Source: a virus. Taken from it: a stretch of 41,778 bases of DNA. Positions 12,060 to 19,455 of this stretch are shown here, in pieces; within the stretch, counting starts at the first letter, position 1; each line of letters starts with the position of its first letter. Under the pieces are notes generated by a model. The model made no database searches. It worked only from the letters and a program-made list of their open reading frames with translations, and was not told the DNA's origin. The stretch lies in IMG/VR virus record IMGVR_UViG_3300022925_000055, positions 1-41,778 of that record, one strand, 5' to 3'. The position numbers were made by a program, and so were the translations under genes.

Positions 12060-12670
12060 TCTGAATAGTTTCCAACAATCTTTTTTGCTTCAGGGTATGT
12101 AGTCCAAGCAGACCAATCAGTTCCACCATTAGATATTTCCCAAGCTACCCTAGCATTAATCCCAGGATTAAATAAATCTTCGTTTCTAGAAAGCCCAAAC
12201 TGTTCAAGCCTTTGCTCCTCTAGACCCCTAAACATATTAATCTGGAATAGACCATAAGAGTTATCACCAGTTAGGTGATTTGGGTTATGAGCATACATTC
12301 TTCTTGTTGACTCTAGGAAAATGATTGCTTGAGCCATTCTAAGAGAATACCCTTCAAAACCTGCGTATCGTAAAACACGCTTTAGCTGATCAACATCCAT
12401 TTGCTTTGCAGCAACTTCTGGTTTTTCCCAAGGAGCTATTGTAATAATTTCATAGCTAGAGTTTCTAGTAAAGTCAGGAGCATTTAGGTCAATCCATCCG
12501 TGGCTACTATCTTCTGTGCCAACCAGACTTCTTACTTTACCTAATTGTAAACTTTGTGTTTGGGGTTCTGAGTCATCAGCAAGAACAGCTGGGGCAGTTA
12601 TCATATGGCATTCTGAGATACCGAGAACTACCATTCCGACAACGCCTACTTTGGCAATAGTTTTGTTCAT
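12056..12670 (-). CDS. Secreted lysozyme-like (SLT-type) protein
   Basis: An upstream in-frame ATG at 12682 overlaps the TATAAT, so the ATG at 12670 (10 nt after it) is preferred, giving 204 aa. It has a signal peptide (MNKTIAKVGVVGMVVLGISE..APAVLADDS). The C-terminal domain has AQAIIFLES (Glu about 120 as likely catalytic residue), NSYGLFQINM, FNPGINARVAWEI and GTDWSAWTTY, the order seen in transglycosylase/lysozyme-like domains. It would cleave peptidoglycan outside the membrane. It lies opposite to its neighbours and overlaps the epimerase stop by 4 bp. Confidence 0.8.
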   Translation of the reverse strand: MNKTIAKVGVVGMVVLGISECHMITAPAVLADDSEPQTQSLQLGKVRSLVGTEDSSHGWIDLNAPDFTRNSSYEIITIAPWEKPEVAAKQMDVDQLKRVLRYAGFEGYSLRMAQAIIFLESTRRMYAHNPNHLTGDNSYGLFQINMFRGLEEQRLEQFGLSRNEDLFNPGINARVAWEISNGGTDWSAWTTYPEAKKIVGNYSD

Positions 12671-12680
12671 AAGACTTACC

Positions 12681-12689
12681 ATTATACCA
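12681..12689 (-). promoter_or_regulatory. Extended -10 promoter of the lysozyme-like gene
   Basis: TGGTATAAT on the minus strand, divergent from the plus promoter at 12710-12718. Only about 20 bp separate the two -10 boxes, so polymerases could interfere. Confidence 0.65.
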
Positions 12690-12709
12690 GTGATTTCCCC
12701 AAAAGTCTA

Positions 12710-12718
12710 TGCTATAAT
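12710..12718 (+). promoter_or_regulatory. Extended -10 promoter (TGCTATAAT)
   Basis: Perfect extended -10, 7 nt before the ATG at 12726. It opens the third RGDT module. Confidence 0.7.
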
Positions 12719-12725
12719 ATAAGAT

Positions 12726-13124
12726 ATGGCAAGAGGCGGACCGCAAGGACTTGGAAGCACCCCACCACAATTAGTTTGGACTATTGTGCGTGGAGATACT
12801 GCTGCATTTAAGGTTTATGCTACAGATGATAATAGGATTCCGCTAAATATCCCAGACTACACAATCTCAATGGAGATTAAGAGACCAAATAACTCTTCAG
12901 ATTTGGGAATTATTACAGACGATGCAACCCTAGTGCTTACACTAAGTCCATATCAAGATCCAGACGATGAGGCTGGCGAATTTACTGTCCGCTTATCGGC
13001 TGCACAGTCATCTCAACTCGAAACAGGAGATATTTTTGACATAGAGCTACGCTCTGCACAGGATGCAGTTGTATGGACAGTTGGTCAGGGTAGTGTTTCA
13101 GTAGTTGAGGATGTAACCAACTAA
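12726..13124 (+). CDS. RGDT-motif beta-sandwich tail protein, copy 3
   Basis: This 132-aa protein has LVWTIVRGDTAAFKVYATDD at about residues 16-35 and the end GQGSVSVVEDVTN. Of the three copies this resembles the first most clearly (W-x-V/I-VRGDT and a G-SVxxDVT end). Acidic and hydrophobic alternation suggests a beta sandwich. The gene is leaderless, with a TAATG overlap to the next gene. Confidence 0.7.
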   Translation: MARGGPQGLGSTPPQLVWTIVRGDTAAFKVYATDDNRIPLNIPDYTISMEIKRPNNSSDLGIITDDATLVLTLSPYQDPDDEAGEFTVRLSAAQSSQLETGDIFDIELRSAQDAVVWTVGQGSVSVVEDVTN

Positions 13125-13345
13125 TGGCAAAGTCAACATTCTATACTAAAGACAGATATAAAGCTGACTTTATTCAACCAAAAAAGTATACCGCTAAGTT
13201 TATTGATGTCAAAAACAATGTTAAAATTACAGAAATATTACCATTTCGTGTAAAATTTGTAAACATTGGCATAGAGGCGTATGGTCCAGGCAATGCTGCC
13301 CCGATTGGCATTGCTATCATAGGTCTGAACAACTATGTAATGTAG
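13124..13345 (+). CDS. 73-aa protein paired with RGDT copy 3
   Basis: MAKSTFYTKDRYKADFIQPK, a basic beta-rich N-terminal half, then GPGNAAPIGIAIIGLNNYVM. It takes the position of the fibre in the other two modules but is far shorter. It may be a truncated fibre or a small attachment piece. No family is recognised. Confidence 0.65.
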   Translation: MAKSTFYTKDRYKADFIQPKKYTAKFIDVKNNVKITEILPFRVKFVNIGIEAYGPGNAAPIGIAIIGLNNYVM

Positions 13346-13360
13346 TTTTATTTAAAAAGG

Positions 13361-13375
13361 GCTCTATAATAGAGC
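13361..13375 (+). promoter_or_regulatory. Promoter -10 inside a perfect palindrome
   Basis: GCTCTATAATAGAGC is a perfect 15-nt palindrome around the TATAAT at 13365-13370. The ATG at 13377 follows 6 nt after the hexamer. The palindrome may be an operator or simply base-composition chance. Confidence 0.5.
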
Positions 13376-13376
13376 T

Positions 13377-13823
13377 ATGTCTAGAACGTCTATCCCATAT
13401 GTAAAAACCCGCTTTGAGCAGGGTGATCGTCCTGAGCAACAGGACTACGAAGATCTTATCGATACCGCTGCAGGTCAGGCAACTGATCTTGGAACAGCTG
13501 GTAATAACGAAAACACCATCTCTGGAATTGAGAATGCAACCGTAATCGACAGCTTTGATGCAACGGTATGGAGAATGGTGAAATACATTGTTTCTATCTC
13601 AAAGACTACAGAGGGAGATAACAAGTTCTATGCAACAGAGTTCACCATCTTGGTAGACGGATCAAATGTTTCCGTTGCCGAGTATGGAACAATTGACAAT
13701 GATGGGAATATGGGCACCATTGATGTCTCTCGTACTGGAGATACAGTCGCTTTGACTGTGACCCCAGATTCAGCTATCAAGCCAGTTACCGTGCGATATG
13801 GTCGCATTGGTCTCAAGGCTTAA
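13377..13823 (+). CDS. Virion protein with fibre-type C-terminal beta domain
   Basis: In this 148-aa protein, the C-terminal ~85 residues (FTILVDGSNVSVAEYGTIDN ... DTVALTVTPDSA..PVTVRYGR) match in pattern the C-terminus of the next gene (VLLTLDSSNNIAITEYGNVQ...IELLVTTENNNSDVTVTGTL). This domain also occurs in many phage fibres. The N-terminus (SIPYVKTRFEQGDRPEQQDY) looks like a fibre attachment segment. Leaderless. Confidence 0.65.
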   Translation: MSRTSIPYVKTRFEQGDRPEQQDYEDLIDTAAGQATDLGTAGNNENTISGIENATVIDSFDATVWRMVKYIVSISKTTEGDNKFYATEFTILVDGSNVSVAEYGTIDNDGNMGTIDVSRTGDTVALTVTPDSAIKPVTVRYGRIGLKA

Positions 13824-13846
13824 TTTATACAGGAGATGATTAATAA

Positions 13847-15505
13847 ATGGCTACAGTAAACAAAAACTTTAAGATCAAAAATGGTCTTGTAGTTGAGGGC
13901 ACAACAGCTACAGTAAATAACTTTGATATTCTGACCAAGAGTTCAGCTGACCAGAGTTACATTACTACGCTCGTTGGAGGCTCAGGTACTTCCACAAACA
14001 CCCCAGATACCCTAGTACTTCGTGATTCAAATGGAGACTTCGCTGCTGGAACAATCACAGCAACATCGTTTGTCGGAGACCTCACAGGCGATGTACTCGG
14101 TGATGTAACTGGTACAGTATCTGACATTTCAAACCACGATACAGATTCGCTTTCTGAAGGTGTAACAAACCTTTACTTTACAGATGCACGTGCACTATCT
14201 GCTACATCAGCTGCATATGACCCAGCTGGCTCAGCTTCTACAGCAGAGGCCAATGCTAACACCTACACAGATGGAGAGATTTCTACACTAGAGTCTTCTC
14301 TACAGTCATATGCCGATACAGCAGAAGCAGATGCTATCACTTCAGCTAACAGCTACACCGATGGTGAAATCAGCACTCTAGAGGGTTCTCTTCAGACATA
14401 CGCCGATGATGCCGAGGCAGCTGCAAACAGCTACACCGATAGCCTCGTTGGAGATGCTACTGTTGACGGTACTGGCGGAAATACAATTACTGACCGCATT
14501 GCTACAGCAGTTGCTGATCTTGTAGATTCTGCACCAGCTACTCTTGACACACTGAATGAGCTAGCTGCAGCTCTGAATGACAACCCAGATATTATTTCTG
14601 ACCTCACCACATCTATTGGTGAAAAGGTTGCAAAGTCTGGCGATACCATGACAGGTGCTCTGGTTCTTTCTGGAGACCCAACACTTGCCCTACACGCTGC
14701 TACAAAGCAGTACGTAGATGCAGCTGAGTCTGACGCAGTAACCACAGCTAATTCTTACACCGATGGTCGTGAGACAGCAATCACCACAGCTTACGAGGCT
14801 TACGCTGACCAGGCTGAGACAGACGCTAACACCTACACTGATGGACAGATTAGCACTGTAAATACTACAATTGGTGCACTAGACACTGATGACGTAGCTG
14901 AGGGTTCAAACCAGTACTTTACAGACGCTCGTGCAAAGACATCCGCTGCAGACTTGCTAACAAATGCAAGCCTAACCAACATCACCATCTCTGGTGACGG
15001 AACTGGTCTTACAATTACAGCTGAGAACGGTGTTGCAGATTCTGACACTGACGATCTAGCTGAAGGTTCAACTAACCTTTACTTTACAGACGCTCGTGCA
15101 CAGGCAGCAGTTGCAACTGACATCTCAGATGCAGTAGCAGCTGGTGATGGAACAGCTACACCAACTTACCTAGCAGTAGATGTAAACTCTGTTGCTCTTC
15201 AGGTTGCTGCTACCCAGTCGGTAGCTACAGCAAGCCAGGTAGTTGCATACAGCTGGGCACTTGCCGACTACGGCTCTGCAGAGCTTGTTGTTAAGGTTGG
15301 AGACGGAACAAACACCGAAATCTCCAAGGTCTTGCTAACACTTGACAGCTCTAACAACATTGCTATCACAGAGTATGGAAATGTACAAACAAGTGGCTCA
15401 CTATCTTCGGTTTCCGCTGGAATCAACGGAACAGACATAGAGCTGCTTGTAACAACAGAAAACAACAACAGTGATGTCACAGTCACTGGAACCTTGATGG
15501 TCTAA
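13847..15505 (+). CDS. Long tail fibre with repeated shaft motifs
   Basis: In this 552-aa protein, the N-terminal VNKNFKIKNGLVVEG is shared with the next gene. The shaft carries TSFVGDLTGDVLGDVTGTVS, three copies of an EG-x-N-Y-FTDARA motif, and repeated ANSYTDGEISTLE segments forming likely trimeric coiled stretches. The C-terminal domain (about residues 455-552) is homologous to that of the 13377 gene. Ribosome site AGGAGATGA. Confidence 0.85.
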   Translation: MATVNKNFKIKNGLVVEGTTATVNNFDILTKSSADQSYITTLVGGSGTSTNTPDTLVLRDSNGDFAAGTITATSFVGDLTGDVLGDVTGTVSDISNHDTDSLSEGVTNLYFTDARALSATSAAYDPAGSASTAEANANTYTDGEISTLESSLQSYADTAEADAITSANSYTDGEISTLEGSLQTYADDAEAAANSYTDSLVGDATVDGTGGNTITDRIATAVADLVDSAPATLDTLNELAAALNDNPDIISDLTTSIGEKVAKSGDTMTGALVLSGDPTLALHAATKQYVDAAESDAVTTANSYTDGRETAITTAYEAYADQAETDANTYTDGQISTVNTTIGALDTDDVAEGSNQYFTDARAKTSAADLLTNASLTNITISGDGTGLTITAENGVADSDTDDLAEGSTNLYFTDARAQAAVATDISDAVAAGDGTATPTYLAVDVNSVALQVAATQSVATASQVVAYSWALADYGSAELVVKVGDGTNTEISKVLLTLDSSNNIAITEYGNVQTSGSLSSVSAGINGTDIELLVTTENNNSDVTVTGTLMV

Positions 15506-15531
15506 ATTAATTAAAGAGGGAGTGGTAATAG

Positions 15532-15987
15532 ATGGCAACATCAAACAAAGACTTTAGAGTCAAAAATGGAATTCAGGTAGCTGGAGATGCTACCATTGGA
15601 GGTACAATTAGTGCCTCTGACCCTACAGCGGATTCCCATGTAGTTACAAAGTCTTATCTTGATGCCAATGCAGGTAAAATTCCTGTATCTTCTACCGCTC
15701 CCTCTTCACCATCAAATGGTGCATTGTGGTTCGACACAATCACCCAGAGAGTTAACGTCTACTACAGTGGCGTTTGGATTACGATTGCAACAATTCAGGA
15801 TGCTGAAGTTCTACAAGACCACATCCACGACACGTCAATCGAAGGAAATGGACTTATCTCAACTACATTTGTTGAGGGTGGGACAGTTTCTGACCCACAA
15901 TCTCTGGCAGTTAGTGCTGGAGACCCATCAACTACAGATTGGGATACAACTTGGTCTGGCGGTATCGTAACAGATCAGTACAACTAA
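15532..15987 (+). CDS. Short tail fibre or fibre-associated protein
   Basis: In this 151-aa protein, SNKDFRVKNGIQVAGDATIG repeats the N-terminal module of the preceding fibre. SSTAPSSPSNGALWFDT and VNVYYSGVWITIAT form a small beta unit common in fibres. The rest is Ser/Thr/Asp-rich. It could provide the tip for the long fibre. Ribosome site GAGGGAGTGG. Confidence 0.7.
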   Translation: MATSNKDFRVKNGIQVAGDATIGGTISASDPTADSHVVTKSYLDANAGKIPVSSTAPSSPSNGALWFDTITQRVNVYYSGVWITIATIQDAEVLQDHIHDTSIEGNGLISTTFVEGGTVSDPQSLAVSAGDPSTTDWDTTWSGGIVTDQYN

Positions 15988-16005
15988 ATATCATCACTAA
16001 AATAG

Positions 16006-16014
16006 TGGTATAAT
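16006..16014 (+). promoter_or_regulatory. Extended -10 promoter (TGGTATAAT), leadered
   Basis: The start at 16056 is 41 nt after the hexamer and has its own TAGGAG ribosome site. Confidence 0.6.
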
Positions 16015-16055
16015 TTAAAAAGATAGGGCAACACCCTTCATTAGGAGATTAAATA

Positions 16056-17717
16056 ATGGCAACTAGAATGCAGCAACGCCGTGGAACTGCGGCAGAATGG
16101 ACAGCAGCAGATCCAGTACTCGCTGCTGGCGAGATTGGTTATGAAACCGACACTGGAAAATTTAAGTTTGGTGACGGAACCAACACCTGGAGTAACCTAG
16201 AGGCTTTCTCGGATGCTTCCGCTATTATTGGTGCTGCCCCAGCTACCCTAGATACTCTGGCAGAGATTGCAATTGCAATTGACGAGAACCCAGACTTCTA
16301 TACAACAGTAGCAGCAAATACTAATGCAATTGCTTCGCTACAGAGCGATCTTTCAACAACTACAACTACTCTGACAACACAGGATGCAACTAATTTGCAG
16401 GCAGCCTTTGACTATGCAGATCTACAGGATACTGCTGTAACATCGGCATATCAGCTAGCAGATACTCAGCTAGAGACTGACTATCAGGCTGCAGATACGA
16501 CTCTTCAAAACAACATTGATGCAGCCACAGCAGATATTACTCAGTTGCAGGCAGATGTAACTTCAGATGCTGCTGACCTTGTAACCCACGCTGCCGTAAC
16601 CACAAATGTGCACGGTATTGCAGACACAGCAGAGCTTGCTACGAAGACATATGCACAAGATGCAGCAAACGATGCTCAGGCAGCAGCAGAGGCAACAGCA
16701 GAGGCATATGCAGATAGCCTAGCATCAAATTATGATGCTGCAGGAGATGCAGATGCAGCTGTAAGCACCCACAACTCTACAACCACAAATGTTCACGGTA
16801 TCGCAGACACATCAGTTCTAGCGACAGACACTGATGTATCTTCTGCAGTATCTACTCACGCAGCTATTACAACTAACGTGCACGGTATTGCAGACACCTC
16901 TGTGCTTGCAACAACTTCAGATGTCACTGCAGCACAAACAGCTGCTGAGGGACACGCAGATGGAGAGATTGTAACCCACGCTGCTGTAACCACAAATGTT
17001 CACGGCATTGCAGATACATCCGACCTAGCACTTCTAAGTGGTGCAGACCAGACATTCTCTGGAAACATTACAGTGTCTGGAGACTTTACAGTATCTGGTA
17101 CTACAACTACAGTTAGCACACAGGACCTAGTCGTAAATGACCCAATGATCTACATTGGTGAGGGCTCAACCTCTAACACTGCAGACCTTGGTCTCGTAGG
17201 ATCGTTTGATGACGGCACCTACCAGCACGCAGGTATTGTTCGTGATGCTTCTGACGACATCTGGAAGCTCTTTAAGGGTGTTACAGACGAGCCAAGCACA
17301 ACAATTAACTTTGCTCAGGGATCACTTGATGACCTAGCAGTTAACAATGTTGAGGTGGCTGGAGTTGTATTTACAGATGGAACTCAGACAAAGGTTGGAG
17401 TGCCTTCCATTACACCAATCGCTGAGAAGACAGCAGCTTACACACTTACAAGCACTGACGAAAAAGACACAATTATTGAGGTCAACAGTGGTTCTGCAGT
17501 AACACTAACTATCCCAGAAGATGCAACCGTAAACTTCCCAGTAGGTTCTACGCTAGACATCATTCAGACTGGAGCTGGTCAGGTTACAATCGCTGGAACT
17601 GGTTCGGCAGTAGTAAACGGAACCCCTGGTACAAAGCTACGCACACAGTGGTCATCCGTTACCCTCCTAAAGAGGGCAGCAAACTCATGGCTTGTCTTCG
17701 GAGATACAGCCGCTTAA
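16056..17717 (+). CDS. Tail fibre with Mtd-like N-terminal domain
   Basis: In this 553-aa protein, residues about 7-50 (RRGTAAEW..ADPVLAAGEIGYE...KFKFGDGTNTWSNL) match the N-terminal domain type of major tropism determinant proteins. A long helical/Ala-rich shaft has at least four TTNVHGIADT repeats. The C-terminal ~100 residues (AAYTLTSTDEKDTIIEVNSG...GTKLRTQWSSVTLLKRAANS) are a frequent fibre end domain. No variable-region or reverse transcriptase was seen. Paralogue of 19456. Confidence 0.85.
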   Translation: MATRMQQRRGTAAEWTAADPVLAAGEIGYETDTGKFKFGDGTNTWSNLEAFSDASAIIGAAPATLDTLAEIAIAIDENPDFYTTVAANTNAIASLQSDLSTTTTTLTTQDATNLQAAFDYADLQDTAVTSAYQLADTQLETDYQAADTTLQNNIDAATADITQLQADVTSDAADLVTHAAVTTNVHGIADTAELATKTYAQDAANDAQAAAEATAEAYADSLASNYDAAGDADAAVSTHNSTTTNVHGIADTSVLATDTDVSSAVSTHAAITTNVHGIADTSVLATTSDVTAAQTAAEGHADGEIVTHAAVTTNVHGIADTSDLALLSGADQTFSGNITVSGDFTVSGTTTTVSTQDLVVNDPMIYIGEGSTSNTADLGLVGSFDDGTYQHAGIVRDASDDIWKLFKGVTDEPSTTINFAQGSLDDLAVNNVEVAGVVFTDGTQTKVGVPSITPIAEKTAAYTLTSTDEKDTIIEVNSGSAVTLTIPEDATVNFPVGSTLDIIQTGAGQVTIAGTGSAVVNGTPGTKLRTQWSSVTLLKRAANSWLVFGDTAA

Positions 17718-17739
17718 AAATTGATAGGAGAAAATTAGC

Positions 17740-18579
17740 ATGGCAATTGGAAAAAATCTAGGTGCAAACTCACAGAGCTCAAATGACTTTTTGGAGCCAT
17801 TTGCACCAATTAATGTAACAGCAACAAACGTCGGTACAGATAGGCCGTATAACGATGGTGCTGCTTCAGTATCTTTCGAATTGCCAGCTAATTCTCCTGC
17901 TGCAACATCATATGAGGTGACCGCTTCTACTGGAGAGACAGCAACTGGATCATCTTCTCCAATTGTTGTTACTGGTTTTGACTCAGGAGATACTCCAACA
18001 TTTACTGTTGTTGCAAGCAATGACTCTGGAGATTCTCCAGCATCATCTGCATCCTCTGCAATAACTATTACAACAGTTCCAGCAACTATGGCTGCTCCAT
18101 CTGTTTCCTCTCCAACACCTTCTGCAGCAACCAACGCTGCTGGTGCAGAGCAAGATGTCGTTACTTGGACAGCACCTGCTAATGGTGGATCAGCAATCAC
18201 AAACTATCACTGGACCTCCTCTGACGGCAAGTCTGGAGATACGACAGAGCTTTCTGTAACTGTAAACCAGGAGGGTGGAACTTCACAGACATATACCGTC
18301 TATGCAACTAATGGAAATGGAGATGGTGCTGATTCACCAGCTTCATCTTCAATTACTACATTTGGATTTACACCATTTAGCTTTACTCCATTCGGTAACT
18401 TCGGATTCACTCCGTTTGGATTTGTTCCTTTTTCTAACTTTGGATTTGTTCCATTTGGCAACTTTAGCTTCACTCCAACATTTGCTTTTACACCATTTAA
18501 CTTTACTCCATTTGGTAACTTTGCCTTCACACCGTTCAACTTCACACCGTTCAACTTCTTGCCATCATTCCTCAAGTAG
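17740..18579 (+). CDS. Two-FN3 tail protein with Phe-Pro repeat tail
   Basis: In this 279-aa protein, residues about 22-113 and 118-206 are fibronectin-III-like domains. Residues 208-279 are a low-complexity repeat of F-x-F-T/V-P-F units (for example GNFGFTPFGFVPF), with almost no charge until the final Lys. The tail is extremely rich in Phe and Pro. It may stack as an aromatic beta ribbon or attach to another fibre. The repeat is real sequence, not a frame error, because FN3 and tail share one frame. Ribosome site ATAGGAG. Confidence 0.75.
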   Translation: MAIGKNLGANSQSSNDFLEPFAPINVTATNVGTDRPYNDGAASVSFELPANSPAATSYEVTASTGETATGSSSPIVVTGFDSGDTPTFTVVASNDSGDSPASSASSAITITTVPATMAAPSVSSPTPSAATNAAGAEQDVVTWTAPANGGSAITNYHWTSSDGKSGDTTELSVTVNQEGGTSQTYTVYATNGNGDGADSPASSSITTFGFTPFSFTPFGNFGFTPFGFVPFSNFGFVPFGNFSFTPTFAFTPFNFTPFGNFAFTPFNFTPFNFLPSFLK

Positions 18580-18584
18580 CTTTG

Positions 18585-18593
18585 TGCTATAAT
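18585..18593 (+). promoter_or_regulatory. Extended -10 promoter (TGCTATAAT)
   Basis: Lies just after the Phe-Pro protein. The TTG start at 18620 follows with a CGGAG ribosome site. Confidence 0.65.
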
Positions 18594-18619
18594 ATTTATA
18601 GCAAAGAACGGAGTATAGT

Positions 18620-19276
18620 TTGCAACAGTATGATCCAACAATAAGTAAAAGTCACTCTACCCAGCCACACAGGTTTTTTGAATATTTTCTTGACAATGAT
18701 CTAGATGAGCTAAAAAAAGAGCTTTTAGTAAGGTATGATCTTATTGAGCAAGCCAAGGTTGCAGGAGTAACTCCAGTAGGCGACGCAGAAGTCTGGAAAG
18801 ACACTGGCAGTATTTCAACCATGAAGTGGAGGCAGTATAATGTTTTTCAATTCCACATTGATGGGGTTAGAAAGCTATATGATGCAATTTCTAGTATGGT
18901 TAAAGAAGCCTGCAACTATTACGAGGTAGATTTTTCTGAACAGCAGTATATGCTACAGGGATGGTTTAACGTAAACTATTCTAAAAAGGGAAGACTTGAC
19001 TGGCACGATCACTCTCCAGTAGGAGCACCATTCTATCATGGATACTACTCTGTTTCCGCTGAGCCATCAGAGACACACTACTATGCTTTTGGTGAGCACA
19101 AAATTAACAATAACGTAAATAATAAAGCCATTCTTTCAGAAATGGGACACTCACATGCAATGGCCGATTGGGACTGGGAAGGTCCTAGAATCACAATTGC
19201 GTATGACGTAACACCACTTTGGGCATTAAAGGATGCAGGACTTGAGGCAGAGCAGCATTGGCTTCCCCTTTCATAA
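18620..19276 (+). CDS. 2OG-Fe(II) oxygenase-like protein
   Basis: 218 aa from a TTG start with CGGAG upstream. WFNVNYSKKGRLDWHDHSP (His129, Asp130, His131), a distal GHSHA (His177/179) and PRITIAYDV (Arg190) have the order of putative 2-oxoglutarate/Fe(II) dioxygenases: metal-binding HxD/H and distal His, and an Arg for 2-oxoglutarate. The substrate is unknown. Phage members are thought to hydroxylate proteins, nucleotides or sugars. It lies between fibre genes on its own promoter. Confidence 0.7.
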   Translation: MQQYDPTISKSHSTQPHRFFEYFLDNDLDELKKELLVRYDLIEQAKVAGVTPVGDAEVWKDTGSISTMKWRQYNVFQFHIDGVRKLYDAISSMVKEACNYYEVDFSEQQYMLQGWFNVNYSKKGRLDWHDHSPVGAPFYHGYYSVSAEPSETHYYAFGEHKINNNVNNKAILSEMGHSHAMADWDWEGPRITIAYDVTPLWALKDAGLEAEQHWLPLS

Positions 19277-19419
19277 GATCTATAAAAGCTCTTTGGTGTA
19301 AGATTAGAGGCCATAATACTGAAATTAAGCAGTGTCCTGTTACGGGAATAAGGTCTTATACATGTAATGAATGTGGACCTATCCACGATAACAAAAAGCA
19401 TAAAATGTCATTCAACTAG
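19258..19419 (+). CDS. 53-aa Cys-rich basic peptide
   Basis: TTG at 19258 overlaps the oxygenase end by 19 bp, with GAGG about 10 nt upstream. The peptide is MASPFIRSIKALWCKIRGHN then EIKQCPVTG and TCNECGPIHDNKKHK. Four Cys plus His could bind zinc. The start choice is uncertain, as TTG use rests on analogy with 18620 and 19456. The next promoter directly follows its stop. Confidence 0.45.
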   Translation: MASPFIRSIKALWCKIRGHNTEIKQCPVTGIRSYTCNECGPIHDNKKHKMSFN

Positions 19420-19428
19420 TGGTATAAT
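19420..19428 (+). promoter_or_regulatory. Extended -10 promoter (TGGTATAAT)
   Basis: Begins right after the TAG at 19417-19419. The next gene starts 27 nt after the hexamer with a TAGGAG ribosome site. Confidence 0.65.
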
Positions 19429-19455
19429 AGTTTGTATCTATTAGGAGAATAAATT

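Noticed and set aside
14431-15486. Minus-strand frames of 71-104 codons inside the long fibre gene
   Set aside because: Shadow frames caused by the Ala/Thr/Ser-rich coding of the plus strand; no signals for expression.
18275-18641. Plus-strand frame rich in Leu/His and minus-strand frame rich in Asn/Gly/Lys over the Phe-Pro repeat
   Set aside because: Both simply mirror the repetitive DNA of the F-x-F-T-P-F tail in other frames. The frame joined to the FN3 domains is the supported one.
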